A stretch of 64,000 nt of DNA, taken from Scolanthus callimorphus (Eukaryota > Cnidaria > Anthozoa > Actiniaria > Edwardsiidae). Both the position numbers and the translations under genes were made by a program. Positions 28,769 to 40,736 of this stretch are shown piece by piece. Position 1 is the first letter of the stretch. Each line of letters opens with the position of its first letter. The notes under the pieces are model-generated. The model searched no databases. It saw only the letters and a program-made list of their open reading frames with translations, and was not told the origin of the DNA. The stretch is from positions 13,376,204 through 13,440,203 of the forward strand of contig CM066925.1 in the NCBI GenBank assembly GCA_033964015.1, read 5' to 3'.

Positions 28769-30851
28769 GGAGGTAGGCAGACAGTTATAAGAATTGGAAT
28801 AAACGTGTAACAGAATTGATTGAGATCAGCGTTATCCTTTTCCACAGGGATCTCTATAATAGAAACATGGACATGGGGAAATCAGCTGGAGCAGGTTTCC
28901 TCTCTCTTCCCATCTTTCCTGCCTAGCTATGTGTTATACAGAAAGCCCCCTTTAAAGGATAGGTTTTCGGGACCCCGTTGTATACAGTTCAGAGTAAATT
29001 TTGTAAAATGAGCTCCACGTTGGTTTTTGTGATGAACCGTTGCGCGCGAGCTCTCCTATAAACCAAAATTTCTGCTGCGCTTATCTGATATTTACCAGTA
29101 AAATGTGCGTTTTTCCAGTTCAATGCGAATAAAGCGCGCTCTGTATTCTTGTACATGTGGGAACAGCTCCTTTGGCCCAAGAGCGGTTCCACTGGGCGTG
29201 TTTCAGTGTTTGTAACAACCGTAGGACTGGAATTTTCAGACATTTGCGCGGTATTTCTAAGGCCGTTCAACATCTGACAATTTTCACTATTATGGAACAC
29301 CTTTGCCAATTCCTGGACCGGGACACACCCTTGTAAAACTGTTGTAACTAATTGTAAAATAATTCTTAAGTAACACCCCTTTTGTAAAAACTTTTGTATA
29401 ACTTCAAGGTTTATTTAATTACATCACAATGTATGGATGAAATATTTATCATATACCTATTAATATTTGTAATTTCCTAAAAACTAACGCTGCTGAAAGC
29501 GCATCAGTTAAAATAATACAATATTACTACACTATACAGTGTATAATTCTTCATTTGTACGAAACTCATAGACCAAATTGGCTAACGGTGTTTACATCTT
29601 GTTGATCATGTGGCAGTGACGATCCCTTGGGGTGGATACGTTTGTTAGTTCTGCAGTCGTGCACTCTCCGCCCAAAGGAATCATCACATTATTTGAATTG
29701 GGTGGCAACAGGATGTAAACACCGTTAGCCGATTTGGTCTATTCGTATTGCTTTGTAAAGAGGGTCGTGGGTGGATAATTCTTCAGTTTTCTGACCCCTC
29801 GTCCATGTTCCCTTGTGTGTCGCTGATCAAGGGCGCGATCTTACGCTGGAGCATCCACTCACTGCACGTGACTCTCGTGCACCCGAGAATGTCTAACATT
29901 AGGAACTGAAAAATCAATGCAGGAAAAGAACATTCGTTTTCAGTTCTATCTTTCTCAGTTTTCTGTCCTTGATTATTTTTGGCTGTTTTGTGAGCGAGAC
30001 ACCCTTTCCTGTCTGTCTGTCTAACTGGTCTGTCTTTCTGTTGTCTATGTGCCGGCCTGCTCTCTGCCTCCCTCAGCGTTGTGGTCACTGTGATCCCGCA
30101 TTGTCTTTGCTTATTGGTTGAGACCCAGCGCAATTCAGCTTACGAGCTGCAACTCTGGGGAGCCAGCCTCTATTTACATTTCTCTTCCTGTCTTGCCTTG
30201 CCTGCCCGTCTGTCTCTGTCCCATTCTGTGTCTGTCATGTCTGTCTGTCTGTCTCGTGTCTGTCTGTTTGTCTTCCTATCTGTTCTTCTGCACCCACCTG
30301 TATGGCTTCCTGCATGTGAATGGAGCAAAGATCGCATATCGGCATGGACTGTATTACTAGACAGAGCTTCGCCTGAAATTGCATTCACAAGACTTTTAAA
30401 CAAACAAGATGACGTCGCAAAAATCAGACATTTGATATCCATCAAAGAGTTCTAGAGAGCCAATTCGAATAGCAATCTCAAAACTTAAAAAGCGCCGTAA
30501 CTTCGCTGCTTTATATCGGATCTTGTTCAACTTTGGAGTGAGTAATTTACTGCGTTCTTTTTGTGGACTAAAAATTGGTTTTGTGTCAACATGGTCCATC
30601 GCATACAGAGTCGGTTAAAGAGCCCTAGTCAGTCACTCCTTTGTTATTGTTTTCAGTCGATATCAGACAATGAATTACGTGTAGAAATCTTGAAATAGTC
30701 TTTTTATTTAGTCGTTTTATTATTCATTTATCGAATTCTATCGAAAATATTGCACTACATCCCCAAAATCAGCCGATGGAAATGGATGCATTCTCTGTCT
30801 TGGTATGTTGCTAGGATGACAAAATGGAGGCTGACAGACTGTCACACCCAC
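28769..30851. other. Region between two convergent genes
   Basis: 3' flank of the C8orf34-like gene and of the unrecognised minus-strand gene. It contains an element with TAAACACCGTTAGCC ends (29,568-29,742), a C/T-rich stretch with CTGTCTGTCTGTC runs (30,000-30,300) and an inverted AAAGAGCC-type element (30,613-30,850) abutting the last exon found for the minus-strand gene. No exon resembling a known family was seen; the terminal exon of that gene may be hidden here. Confidence 0.5.
29568..29742. mobile_element. Element with ATAGACCAAATTGGC ends
   Basis: Terminal inverted repeats of about 30 bp: ATAGACCAAATTGGCTAACG with GTGTTTACATC, mirrored on the right as GATGTAAACACC, GTTAGCC and TTTGGTCTAT. 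175 bp, no ORF. Half of a relative lies at 5,575-5,650. Confidence 0.7.
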
Positions 30852-33800
30852 CTTAACAAATGGCACGGCATTGACTTGGCCCATCGCGTACATATACAAT
30901 CGGTTAAGCGCGTACGTAGCCGCAAACTCGTCTATGATGTCTAGTGATTCCGCCATCTCGGTCAGATATTATACCTATGATAATAACAGCCAAATGAGCT
31001 CACTAATCCGTACAGTTCTTCAACCAACGCTGCCCTTGTATATTGCCTTTACCAAAAGATACATGGACGATTCCGCGCGCTGCATGTCTGTAATTGTGTA
31101 AAATTTTCCGAACTAAGTGTAAACAGAAACATAAAACTTACTCATTCATTAAGACCCGTTGACACGAGAACGGCCGGCGATGTGGCCCTGCGATATTTGC
31201 CAGTTTGTTGACGATCTGAAGAAATCGCACCCGCATCGCAGTGGAATTTGAACATGTTCAAAACGCCTGCGACGTCGCGGCGACATCGCAAGTGAAATCG
31301 CGATAAGATCGCCGACCTTTCACACCGCGCGATATGACATCGCCATGGGATCGCCACAGAAATAGCAGCTGAAATCGCGCCATGTGAACGGGCCTATACG
31401 TGGCATACGCTAGAACATACATGCGTGAATATCGAGTGTTTCGTTCTCTTTTGCTTACGCGAGCGCAACCAAACTAATTGAGTTTGCGCTTACGTCGCTA
31501 TGATTCGCACTTTGCGTCGAGCTTGCGTCCTGCGATCGCGTGCGGTGTAAACCAGTCCTTACCATTTGGCAGGCTGTACGTTTGCTTTCTTGTATTCCCG
31601 ATACTCTTTCTCGCTAGCTCGGCGCATGGAGCTCACTATGGACTCGTACAAGCGAGTAGGGTGCAACATGAGTAACTTATCTTCGAATACTTTCTGCTGT
31701 TGACTGGAAAACAAAAAGGATAGGCAATTACACACTATCTGTACCACCACAAACTATCTGAGTTCCTCATATCTTAGTGAGAAAAGCAGTAAAATTTACC
31801 AAAACTTGCAGATACTCGAGAAACATCGTTCCCTTTGTTTTTGTTCCCCGCCGTGGGGCCTGAGACGAGAGTTGAACACCACAGGCAGCCCGCGCGGATT
31901 TGCCATAAAAACGACAGCACTTTCTTCACGGACAACATTATTTTTCGAGCCCTACCCGACACCATGTCAACCACCCCGTGACATGATGTTGCTACGGCGC
32001 TGAAGTGCAAACATTGTGCTCTATTATCAAATGTATTGTTCTCTGCCGTTACCGTCAATCATCCCAGAACAAATGGTATGGGAGTCCCTCGCCCGGGGTG
32101 TTTCTCCTACCTTTCAATGAGGTCAAGTTTGTCTCTCGTCTTCTGTGCAGATTTAATGCGCACCTTGTTGAAGCCCTCTCCCATCACGTGGTTCAGCTCG
32201 CCAAACGGCCGAACACCTGGATGGGCGCGCTGTTTCCTGTGTGAGAAAGAGAGACAGAGAGATAAGTAAAGTAGGTGATAGGACGGCGAGAGGAGGAGAG
32301 ATGAGGACGTGTAAAGGCCAAGAGATACTTCCCAAGAAAGCAAATCCCATATTCTGTCTACTGAGTCTGCATCAGTGTCAGGACAGTGGCTATGTTTCAA
32401 AACTGAATTGGACACGCGATGCGTGAAAAGATACGAAAAAGCGTGACCAGCGCATTCTATATCTTACTATATTCCCTCCTTTAGTAGCTTTCATGTAAAA
32501 GACACGAGAGTAACACGCAATGTACTTTATGGGTCGACACACACCTGTTTTGTAGCTGCGAGAGCGCATTGGATTTTCGTCGAGCTGCAGCGTCTTTCTC
32601 CTCTAAAATGAAACAATAAACAAAAGTAACGCATAATATAATTGTTCAAATCTGTCCAGCTATCAAGGGGGGAGTAAGAAGGGAGTCAGTCACTTTGGTA
32701 CGCAGTTGTGAAAGTGTAGTGCAGGAAGAGAAAGGTGTCCTCCTCCGCCATTTTCACTTCCTAAGCAGACGAACGTCGATACAGCCAGCCATTGCGCACG
32801 AGAGGCTGAATGGTCCTCTATACCTGAAGTCTATGTTCCAAATGAGGAGGGTTTACTTGAAAGATGACGCTAGGAAAGATTAGGGGCATATTCAAGTCGC
32901 GATGAGAGGAGTAGGAAATCTGAGTGCCAATGCAGGAACGCCTTCCCGTGGTGAGGGAATACAATCGTATGCCTCGCCGTACAGTTGTACTCACGCTTTT
33001 CTTGATTTGCGACTTGTTGCCAAATGGTGAAATGTTCTACTGGTTGTACCATACTAGTACCGGCTTCCTTTGGAAGATACCCGGCAATGGCTGCTCGACG
33101 TCGCCTGGGAATGAGATTTGATTAATTATATATAGACTTTCAAAAGGCAGAGATATGGACAGAGAAGACAGCAGACCGTCAGACAAAAGTCATGACGCAG
33201 CGGTTAGAAGATCGTATCCAATTAGGTTCCACCGTAGACAATGCACAATCGAAAAACAATGGACAAAAATTGGATTAGAACACTCAGAACCTGGCCCGTC
33301 CGAGCCACCTTAAAAAATATGGATGAATATCGATCGCGTACATGATCGAGCTACCTTAACTTTGAATAGACAAAGCATATTACTACCGAAATCACTAAAC
33401 TGCCGGCACCCTCGAAAATTCGATCGATCGTTTGTCAGTTTCGGTTCGCTCGTCTGGCTGTTTGGATCGATCCAAATCGTCACGTGACATTTAAATTTTG
33501 TACCAAACCATGGAAACACACGCTTTTTCCATTGTTTGATACAAAAATGTAAGTGTCACGTGACCATTTGGATCGATCCAAACAGCCAGACGAGCGAACC
33601 GAAACTGACAAATGATCGATCGAATTTCGAGGGTGCCGGCAGTTTAGTGATTTCGGTAGTATTTACTTGAGCTGAAACAGGTTCTTGGCCGTTGTCAGAA
33701 AACTTCCTCTTTTTGCCCCCTCCTTGTTAGTGTATCTGTTGCCATAGCTACCGGACATGAAGTCCGCTGACATGCCTATACCATAGCCGCCAATTTGCGG

Positions 33801-36800
33801 TTTCCCCATCGCAAAGTCAACCCCATGCTTGCGTAGATTTGGCTGTGCCTTCACTCGTCTTCTGGGGCACCCCCCAAGGCAGATCTTTGTCCAACCGGAA
33901 GTCCATGTGCGATGCACGGCTTGCTCTCGAGTTCGTCGCTTGGGAAATGCATTCTGTATTGTTGTTGAGTTTTTCCGTTAAACTAACGAAAAAGTCTTTG
34001 GGCAATGGAATCTAGTGGAAAAGCGTGAAATTAATGATGCGAGAAGGCAAACTTAGAATGATAATGACAACTACTAATTTTTTCTTTCAAATCAAAGATG
34101 GGCGCATGTGCAAATAAGCAAGAAGGAACAGAGGATATAATTGTATACGTACGCGATGCGTAAATAAATTTTGCAAACAACGTGTAAGAATGCGCGCGAG
34201 GTATCGGGCATGTCAATTCTCTTCTCTTGAGTCGAAGGGGAATTAAAACTTGATGCTTCACTTATTGTGCTTGTCTTTCAGTGCGAAACGCACCTAAAGA
34301 AATTTGCGCTTGCGTGCTAGCATTAGCTTGTACTTAACCTTTCTGCGTAGATCTTGCACATTCAGCTCATACACGGCGGACAGTAGTAACTCTAGACTGT
34401 TCAGCTTACTACAGAACGTGCGACAGTTACGGGCACGATTCTCACTAAAAATATACCCAAAAAGAACAAAATCAAGCTAGAAATATGCTCTGAGTATCTG
34501 GTTGTCTTAGTCGGTAGTGTGGTATCCATCCAATGATTTATTCTGTTTTCTTGAAATTCGTGCGCAATCAAACAGCTATTGAGGGTTAGAAGATTGAGAA
34601 CATAAAGAGGAACCAACTGTAACCAGCCGAAATATAGGCGGCTCTAAATTATATAGAACAACCACCGTGCTTCCGCGGGGTGTGGTATATTTATTTCATT
34701 CTCGAACCCAGAGCTCCCCGGCTCGTCTGCTCGCAGGGAAGGCTCTGGTGACATCCATTGATGGCCGTCGCTGATTGGCTCATTTTGAACGTTGGAGCAT
34801 GCGCTGAAAGGTCTTTCTCTCAACGGCACTGTATCAAATCTCGCGCATGCGTCGGTGGCTGTCACCAGAGCCTCCGCCGCGAGGAGAAGAGCCGGGGAGG
34901 TCTGGGTACGAGAATGGCTCTGGCGACATCCATTTGAGTGCTTTTAACGTTTGGGCATGCGCAGGAAGATCTTTCTCTCAATGGCTCTGTATCAAATCTC
35001 GCGCATGCGTCAGTGGCTGTCACCAGAGCCTCCCCCGCGAGGTAGCGAGTCGTTTGTGAAAGATTTCTATAGAAGAATGAATACAAAACACAATTAAGTG
35101 AGACAATGATGAGTTTTAAAAGCCTATGTTGCCTAAAGAAGAATTACGATTAGAAAAGCACAAGCACGTTTTATAATACATGTGTACAAAATTAGTACCT
35201 CTGGTCTAAGATGTCCTCCTCTGAGGCATGCGCTACTAGGTCGGTACCGCTGAGCCCTTCTCGAAAACTTGCGCCTCGCTCAGATCTGCTGAGTCTCGTC
35301 TTGTCGAGGATCGCTCGTAGTTCTTCAGGGTTAATCAGATGTTGCTCTACACGCATATCTTGTTCTAAGGCCTAGGCATAGCACAATAAATCAAGTCTGT
35401 TTTATTTTTCTGGTGGCTTTTTCTGTACTCTGTGCATTGCTATTCTGTCCCGCCCTGCCCTATCCCCCGCCCCGCCTCGTCCTGTCTCGTTTTGCCCCTT
35501 CCCACCTAGCCGCAACCCGCCCCGACCCTCCGTTCCACGTCCCGTCCTGGCCCGTCCCTTCGGACTTAGCACCAGCTCGCCCCGCCTCGTCCCATCCGGT
35601 CCCGACCCGTCCTGTCCATTCCTCCCTTCGTCCCTTCCCATTTAGCCCCGCCCCTCCGTTCGGTCCATTCATATCCCGTCCCCGTCCCCGTCCCGTCCTT
35701 TTCAGTTATTAGCTTTTTAATATTTTAAAGTAATACTTTTGTCCGTCCCTTCTCGTCTCGCCTCTTTAAGTCTTGTCCGTCCCGTCCCGCCCAATCCCTT
35801 ATCGTCCTGTTCAATCCCGTCTCGCCTCGCCTTCTGTTATGTTTTTACATATAACGTTTGAAAGATTTTCAAATTAATATGTTCGTGCTGACACGGTAAC
35901 GGCGCTGTGCGTGCCGAAATTACGAAATCTGCACTTCCGATCTAGACATACACTATACGAGTGAATAGAGCAGATTTCGTATGACTGTGAAAAGTGCCGC
36001 GATAAAGTTGTGCCGCGCCGCGACCGTAACCGCGCCCCGACTAACGCGATTCATTCCGTATCTACAGCGGACAAACAACAAGGGCAGGTTCCGTGCCGCG
36101 GCCGCGATAATGTCGTGCCGTGTCGCGGCATTTTCACAGTCATACGAAATCTGCTCTATCTACACACCTTGCCTTGTTCCTCTCTTCGTATATAGTCATC
36201 ATACCATTGACCCGCTCTTAGACCTCGCACTTTCTTGCCCTGCACCCGCAACCTATCACGGATACTCTTCATCCCACCATCACTCTTAGGGCGAGGTTTA
36301 GTGGCACAAGTGTCTTGTTTCTAGTGGAAATGATCAATGGAAATCATAAAAAGGGACCACAAGAAATGAGCAAAATAATAGTACAGGCTTGTTAAATGAC
36401 CATTCAACTGCTAGCTTAGTTGAAATTTGGAGTATTTTTGTGTGACATCCAGCGGATGGAATTGGATTGCAAAATGATATATTTGATTTCTTACCAGGCT
36501 GAACAGTTTTCAAACTTGGAAATCTGATTAGCGATAGGTATAAAATGCCTATGCAAATTTCAGTTCCTTTTTCATTTCAGTTCCTTTTTCAGGCTAAGTG
36601 AAAGCATAGTATAAGATTCCGTGTTGCTTATGTAGAACACTCGCCTAGTTTTATAGAATTGTTAAAACAACCGTGACAAAGCCCCTTTAAAAAGGTTCCC
36701 ATCCTGAAAACAGGCTTTTCCTTGGGTTTATTTAGGGATTTCTTTTTTTCCGTATTAAGGTTAAACTGTGCGTACCTGTCGCTTGCTTTTTATTAGATTT

Positions 36801-38559
36801 TCTTCGCGTTGTTTGTCACTAATTGTTTTCTCTGGATCGCTCTTTTGAACGCATCATTCTGGAAAAAAAAATCAATGTACTTCAAGCGTGAACTACAACA
36901 ACAAAAAAGTCGTAGAACCCTCACCATCGTAGAACCCTCACCATCGCGCCGTTTACAGAGCGTCCTCTCTTAGGGCTGGTTGCATACGAACTCAAGTGTA
37001 AATCATAGCGACGCATTTTCGAACCCAGAGCTCTCTGGCTTGTCATCTCGCGGGAGAGGTTCTTGACGCATGCGCGAGATTTGATACAGAGCCATTGAGA
37101 GAAACACCTTTCTGCGCATGCCCCAATGTTCAAAATCAGCCAATCAGCGAAGGCCTTGAAATGGATGTCCCCAGAGCCTCCTCCGCGAGAAGACGAGCCG
37201 GGGAGCTCTATCTACGAGAACGATAGCGACATTTATAAGTTTGCTTGCGCTTGCGTTTGCTTCATTTACACTAGACACAAGCGAAGCACTAGGGGACCCA
37301 ACGTCTCGATTTTCCTTGCATCTGCGCTTCGTTCTTGTATAAACCAGCCCTTATTAGAGCTCCCCGGCTTTCCATCTCGTGGTGGGGGAGAAGGGGGGAG
37401 GCTTCGCTCATATTTTGCGAGTTGTAGCATGCGTGTTCCTTCCCTCGTCGGCTCTGTATCAAATCTCGCGCATGTCAAGCAGTGCATCTTCTATCGACGC
37501 GGGAATTTATATATTAAGGTTTAAGGTAAACCTACGATAGACTCTTAGAAATCCCGAGCTCACCTTTGTCCCAGGGCTCTCTCCATCTTCACGTCCGAGT
37601 GAACTGAACACTAGCTCTCTATTATCAAGAATGACGTCACCTATTGCAGCGTACGGAACATGCGCAGGTGTGCAAAATCCTTCGCTCTCTTGCTTGACAC
37701 GCCTATGGTACTTCATCCTCCAGTCCTCGGGAGGTTTTGCTCGTTTATATGTCCCCCCCTTGCGGATAATTACTTTGCTTTCTGTCTGAAAGTTTTGTGA
37801 GATTTTTCCGGGGGAGTCTGTAGTGGCTTTTCGCAAGCTTTTTACTACTTCGGCAGCGACCTTGTCGTGTCTTTGGAGAAGAATAGCAATTTCGGCCATC
37901 TGTAATGCAAGTTTAGATAAGATGTGATTCCAGTTACTATAAATCCCTGGCAAATCTAGGACACTAAAGCGCAACATTGTAGGCCGGACACATGTTTCCT
38001 TCATGCTTTTCAATTTAGCAACGCGAGAAACATTGTTGCGCACGACAAATTCTGTAGTCGAGACACAAGAAATGTGTCTTCGCTAGACAAAAAAAACATT
38101 GTGTGTTTTCGAGACAAACGGGTGCGATGTTTCCTGGTTAGTCCACTCTGGGAAACATGCAAGATACAAATAAAATGTGCAAACTAACTAACTGACTGAG
38201 CATAAACAAACTGGTATCGCCGAGTTCATTAAATCTTTTTTAGCTTTGACTAGTAGAGACAGGACAACAGCCAAACAGATACAAATAATTTATTTTGTAG
38301 TTTTAGACTTGTAATAGTTCAGTGAGATGAGGCGAGGGTCTTCGCATCTTGATTCATCGGCTCGTGAGAGCAAGCTCTGTCTTTTGCGCAACGTCTCGTG
38401 ATCCGTCAAAACTTTGTAAGCAATTTTCAATGCAAATTTTGAACATCTACTGAGCATTGATGAAAATTTCGCGTAGAGCAAATCAGAACGTACGAACTTA
38501 TTTGGCCGCAAACTTACCATGTATCGCGGCTTGCTATTTGTTGCCTGACTACTCGCCAT
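30852..38559 (-). CDS. Unrecognised 11-exon gene encoding a basic, helix-rich protein
   Basis: Exons: 38518-38559, 37564-37899, 36776-36841, 35199-35371, 34339-34444, 33667-34011, 32995-33104, 32545-32602, 32111-32236, 31563-31703, 30852-30974; no stop was found, so the 3' end is missing. The start (MASSQATNSKPRYM) is followed by a GTAAGT donor. I do not recognise the family. No signal peptide or membrane segment is visible. The protein is charged and mostly helical, with segments such as EILDQR-type acidic/basic blocks, ALEQDMRVEQHLINPEELRA, an NNNTECIS stretch, a Gly-rich IGGYGIGMSADFMSGSYGN, and Lys/Arg/Glu-rich helices (EKQEKDAAARRKSNALSQ, RRASEKEYREYKK). A role as a cytoplasmic scaffold or cytoskeletal protein is only a guess. 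Phases agree except for an extra base within 33667-34011 (near a G6 run at about 33,870) and one missing base in the last exon (about 30,968). Introns are packed with small transposons. Confidence 0.65.
31147..31397. mobile_element. Element with CCGTTGACACG ends and CGCGACATCGC words
   Basis: Left AAGACCCGTTGACACG, right TGTGAACGGGCCTA. The interior repeats GCGATATTTG, ATCGCGATAAG and GACATCGC words in both orientations. It lies in the last intron found for the unrecognised gene. A similar fragment (GTGTAAACCAGTCC) ends at 31,558, directly beside the splice donor at 31562. Confidence 0.5.
33381..33661. mobile_element. Large palindrome inserted next to a splice donor
   Basis: Two arms of about 110 bp, nearly perfect reverse complements, contain TACTACCGAAATCACTAAAC, GCCGGCACCCTCGAAA, CCAGACGAGCGAACCGAAAC-type words and GGATCGATCCAAA. 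They surround a centre of about 65 bp with CACGTGAC on each side. TA flanks it. On the minus strand the palindrome begins at base 6 of the intron whose GT is at 33,666-33,665. Confidence 0.8.
34697..35045. mobile_element. CCCAGAGCTC-type element, full copy plus half copy
   Basis: 34,697-34,915 has ends CATTCTCGAACCCAGAGCTC and GGTCTGGGTACGAGAATG, with internal GCATGCGC and CTGTATCAAATCTCGCGCATG words. It is followed directly by a second half-length copy to 35,045. It lies between exons of the unrecognised gene. Confidence 0.75.
35440..35830. repeat. C/T-rich CCCGTCC low-complexity tract
   Basis: Irregular repetition of CCCGTCC, CCCGCC and CCTCGTC words for almost 400 bp on the plus strand, with a short break at 35,705-35,745. 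It supports long but meaningless open frames on both strands. Confidence 0.8.
35965..36158. mobile_element. Element with TAGAGCAGATTTCGTATGAC ends
   Basis: Terminal inverted repeats of about 38 bp are essentially perfect (TAGAGCAGATTTCGTATGAC, then TGTGAAAA and TGCCGCGA). The interior is rich in GCCGCG words. The short ends resemble 12,637-12,762. Confidence 0.75.
36971..37353. mobile_element. GGCTGGTT-ended element split by a nested insertion
   Basis: Left TTAGGGCTGGTTGCATACG, right TGTATAAACCAGCCCTTA. The interior has GCTTGCGCTTGCGTTTGC words. It is interrupted at ATAGCGAC by the CCCAGAG-type element 37,013-37,222. Confidence 0.65.
37013..37222. mobile_element. CCCAGAGCTC-type element with 8-base duplication ATAGCGAC
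   Basis: ATAGCGAC occurs at 37,005-37,012 and again at 37,223-37,230, flanking an element with TTTTCGAACCCAGAGCTC and GAGCTCTATCTACGAGAACG ends. An 8-base duplication makes this family hAT-like. It lies within another element and in the intron after 37564. Confidence 0.75.
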
Positions 38560-40736
38560 GTTAATATTTCAATGATAAAATCGGTTTGCCTTCAATTGCA
38601 AGATGAACAGTGAGCTTTTCCTTTCAGCAGCGCGATAGTACGCGCGAGCGTTTGTACGCGCAATATAACGTTAAACTCAATTCTTACGCGTGCGTTGATT
38701 GGCTAAAGACGAGCGAGATCTGAATTCGACAAAAACACGGGTTCCCACGCGCAAAGAAAGTTCAAAGCTCGAACAAGAGAAAATGATCATTTTCTCTTGG
38801 CTCGAATCATTTCACTAAAATAATATGAAATCTTTGCTATGGGATTAAAAAAAATCATCCACGTTAAATTCCACGCGAAAAACGAGCGATTCGTGCGATA
38901 TCGTTTTTCGCGTGAAATGTACCGTTGAATTCACTCGTCATGTGATGAAGTACAATGCCTGGTGCGAGCAAACCAACGACGTACAAGTTGAAGGCTGGTT
39001 CTCTCTAGAACGCAAGCGCAAGGATATGAAACCCATATGTTCCCTTTTGCAACAGGCTGCTTTTGCAAGTTGCGTATTAGTGCCCGGGGGGGGGGGACTC
39101 CCAATATTTTAGACGGGGATGCTCGTCGGGAAAATTGATTTTGACCCTAAGGAATAGAAAAATGGATGTGGCCAACAGGAAATTTACCCTAAAAGAAAGC
39201 AAATTTGGCGTGGCGAACGCCGAATTTACCCCTAAAAGATAGCAAATTTGGCAGGTCAAAACAAATAAAAGCGAATTTTAGGTCTTTTGGGGTTTTCATC
39301 CAAGTTTCCTTTGTAAATATCGGTTCTGGTGTCAGTACCAATATATTTCTGGGCAAGGATTGGTCTGAGACTCCCCTAAGGGATAGGGCTGATTTTAAAC
39401 TCCCCTAAGAGATAGCACGTCTGCATGTCAATTTTATACCCTAAGGGATAGGACGAGCGCCCCCGTCTGAAAATATGGGGAGTCCCCCCCGGGGTATTTT
39501 GCTCCTTTGCACCCACTAATGACGGCATGATCACACCACTTTCGAACACTAGCTCGCGCTCAAGCTGTGTTTTCTTGGCAAAAAAGACAAGAAAAATAAA
39601 GAAAACTCATCCACTTTCTTGTAAATAACAGCTAGAAATATAAGTATAACATTTTTATCAACATGTTCATGACTTTCTTGGTCATGATATTTCGTTAATT
39701 TGAAAAACGAAGAAAATTGGAAACTTGCATCAACTTGTGTACACTTGCGATGTGGTGGCCAAGCGAGACGCAAGTTGTCGCGAGCTTTGAACATGTTCAA
39801 AGTGGACGCAAGTGAACACACGTCATCGCAAATACGCGCAAGTTGGTGGCCAAACGAGCGCAACTCGACGCAAGTAGCAAAAATTGTGTCGACTTGCGTG
39901 AACTTGCGTTTCGTTTGGCCAGGGCTTCATGTTGTGTGCATATACCGTTTCCGGGAAACGTTGTCACCCAAAAAGCCTATAAGCTTGAAGCGCAAAGGAT
40001 AATGGGGGCATCTAAACTGCTACTGTTTGATCTGAATTCAGACAGTTATCGCAACCACATGTGAAATTATTAAATTTCAGCACATTTCTAAGCATGTTTG
40101 TTTCTAATATTTTACGGAAATTCAATTTAATATTTACCCATACTCCCTAGCGCACCAAGCTTTGTTGCTTTTTCCAGTGACAACGTATCCCGGAAACGGT
40201 ATATCAAGAAAATTTCGCCAAAAGCTGTCGTTTTGCCGACGTTGCAAAACTTCCTCATTAGGAAATCCCCCCTTACCTTATTTGTAAGGTATGTAAGTAC
40301 TTTTCCTCATATCGTAGCGAAAAAAAGCAGGAAAATTGACCAAAACTTGCAGATACTCTAGAAACATCCTTCTCTTGGTCGCCATTTTGTTTTTAACCCC
40401 CGCCGAGGGGCCTGAGTCGCGTTTTGAACACCACAGGCAACCCGTGCGGATTTGCCATAAAAACGACAGCACTTTCTTGATATGTATGCCCGCCGGGGAT
40501 ACCGTCGGGAAGCCCAAATTTCTACCCTAAAAAATACCTGTTTGAAAAATTTTTCACCCTAAAAAATACTCCTTGGTTCTAAAATACCTTCTCAGAGTAC
40601 CATTTTAGTCCAAAGAACCCCTTAAATATATCAGATTTTTTTCAGCGTAGGCGTTTTCGTTCAAAGAACCCCAATACGACGATTTTAACCCCAGTTAAAA
40701 TACGATGGGGGTGTCTATGTGTGAACCAGGCTTGAA
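38560..40736. other. Region between the unrecognised gene and CLN3-like copy A
   Basis: Contains the presumed promoter side of the minus-strand gene (38,560 upward). Also a GC-ended element (39,083-39,494), a GCAAG-word element (39,720-39,920), a dispersed repeat shared with 31,775-31,940 and 10,300-10,450 (40,300-40,460), and an AAAATAC-word stretch (40,510-40,690). No exon was recognised. Confidence 0.5.
39083..39494. mobile_element. GC-ended element (CCCGGGGGG...CTCCCAATATTTT)
   Basis: Left G run, ACTCCCAATATTTTAGACGG and GGATGCTCGTCGGGAA; right GGACGAGCGCC, AAATATGGGGAGTCC and a C run. The interior repeats ACCCTAAGGGATAG words. Same family as 10,550, 44,302 and 55,351. Confidence 0.7.

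Noticed and set aside
30000..30455. 124-codon plus-strand frame with Leu/Cys-rich segments
   Set aside because: It consists mainly of CTGTCTGTC microsatellite and has no family resemblance.
35402..35712. Overlapping open frames of 79-99 codons on both strands
   Set aside because: They arise from the CCCGTCC low-complexity tract, which lacks stops.
38290..38559. 89-residue single-exon protein
   Set aside because: A GTAAGT donor follows codon 14, and the downstream exon at 37,899 joins in phase; the rest of the frame is intron read-through.
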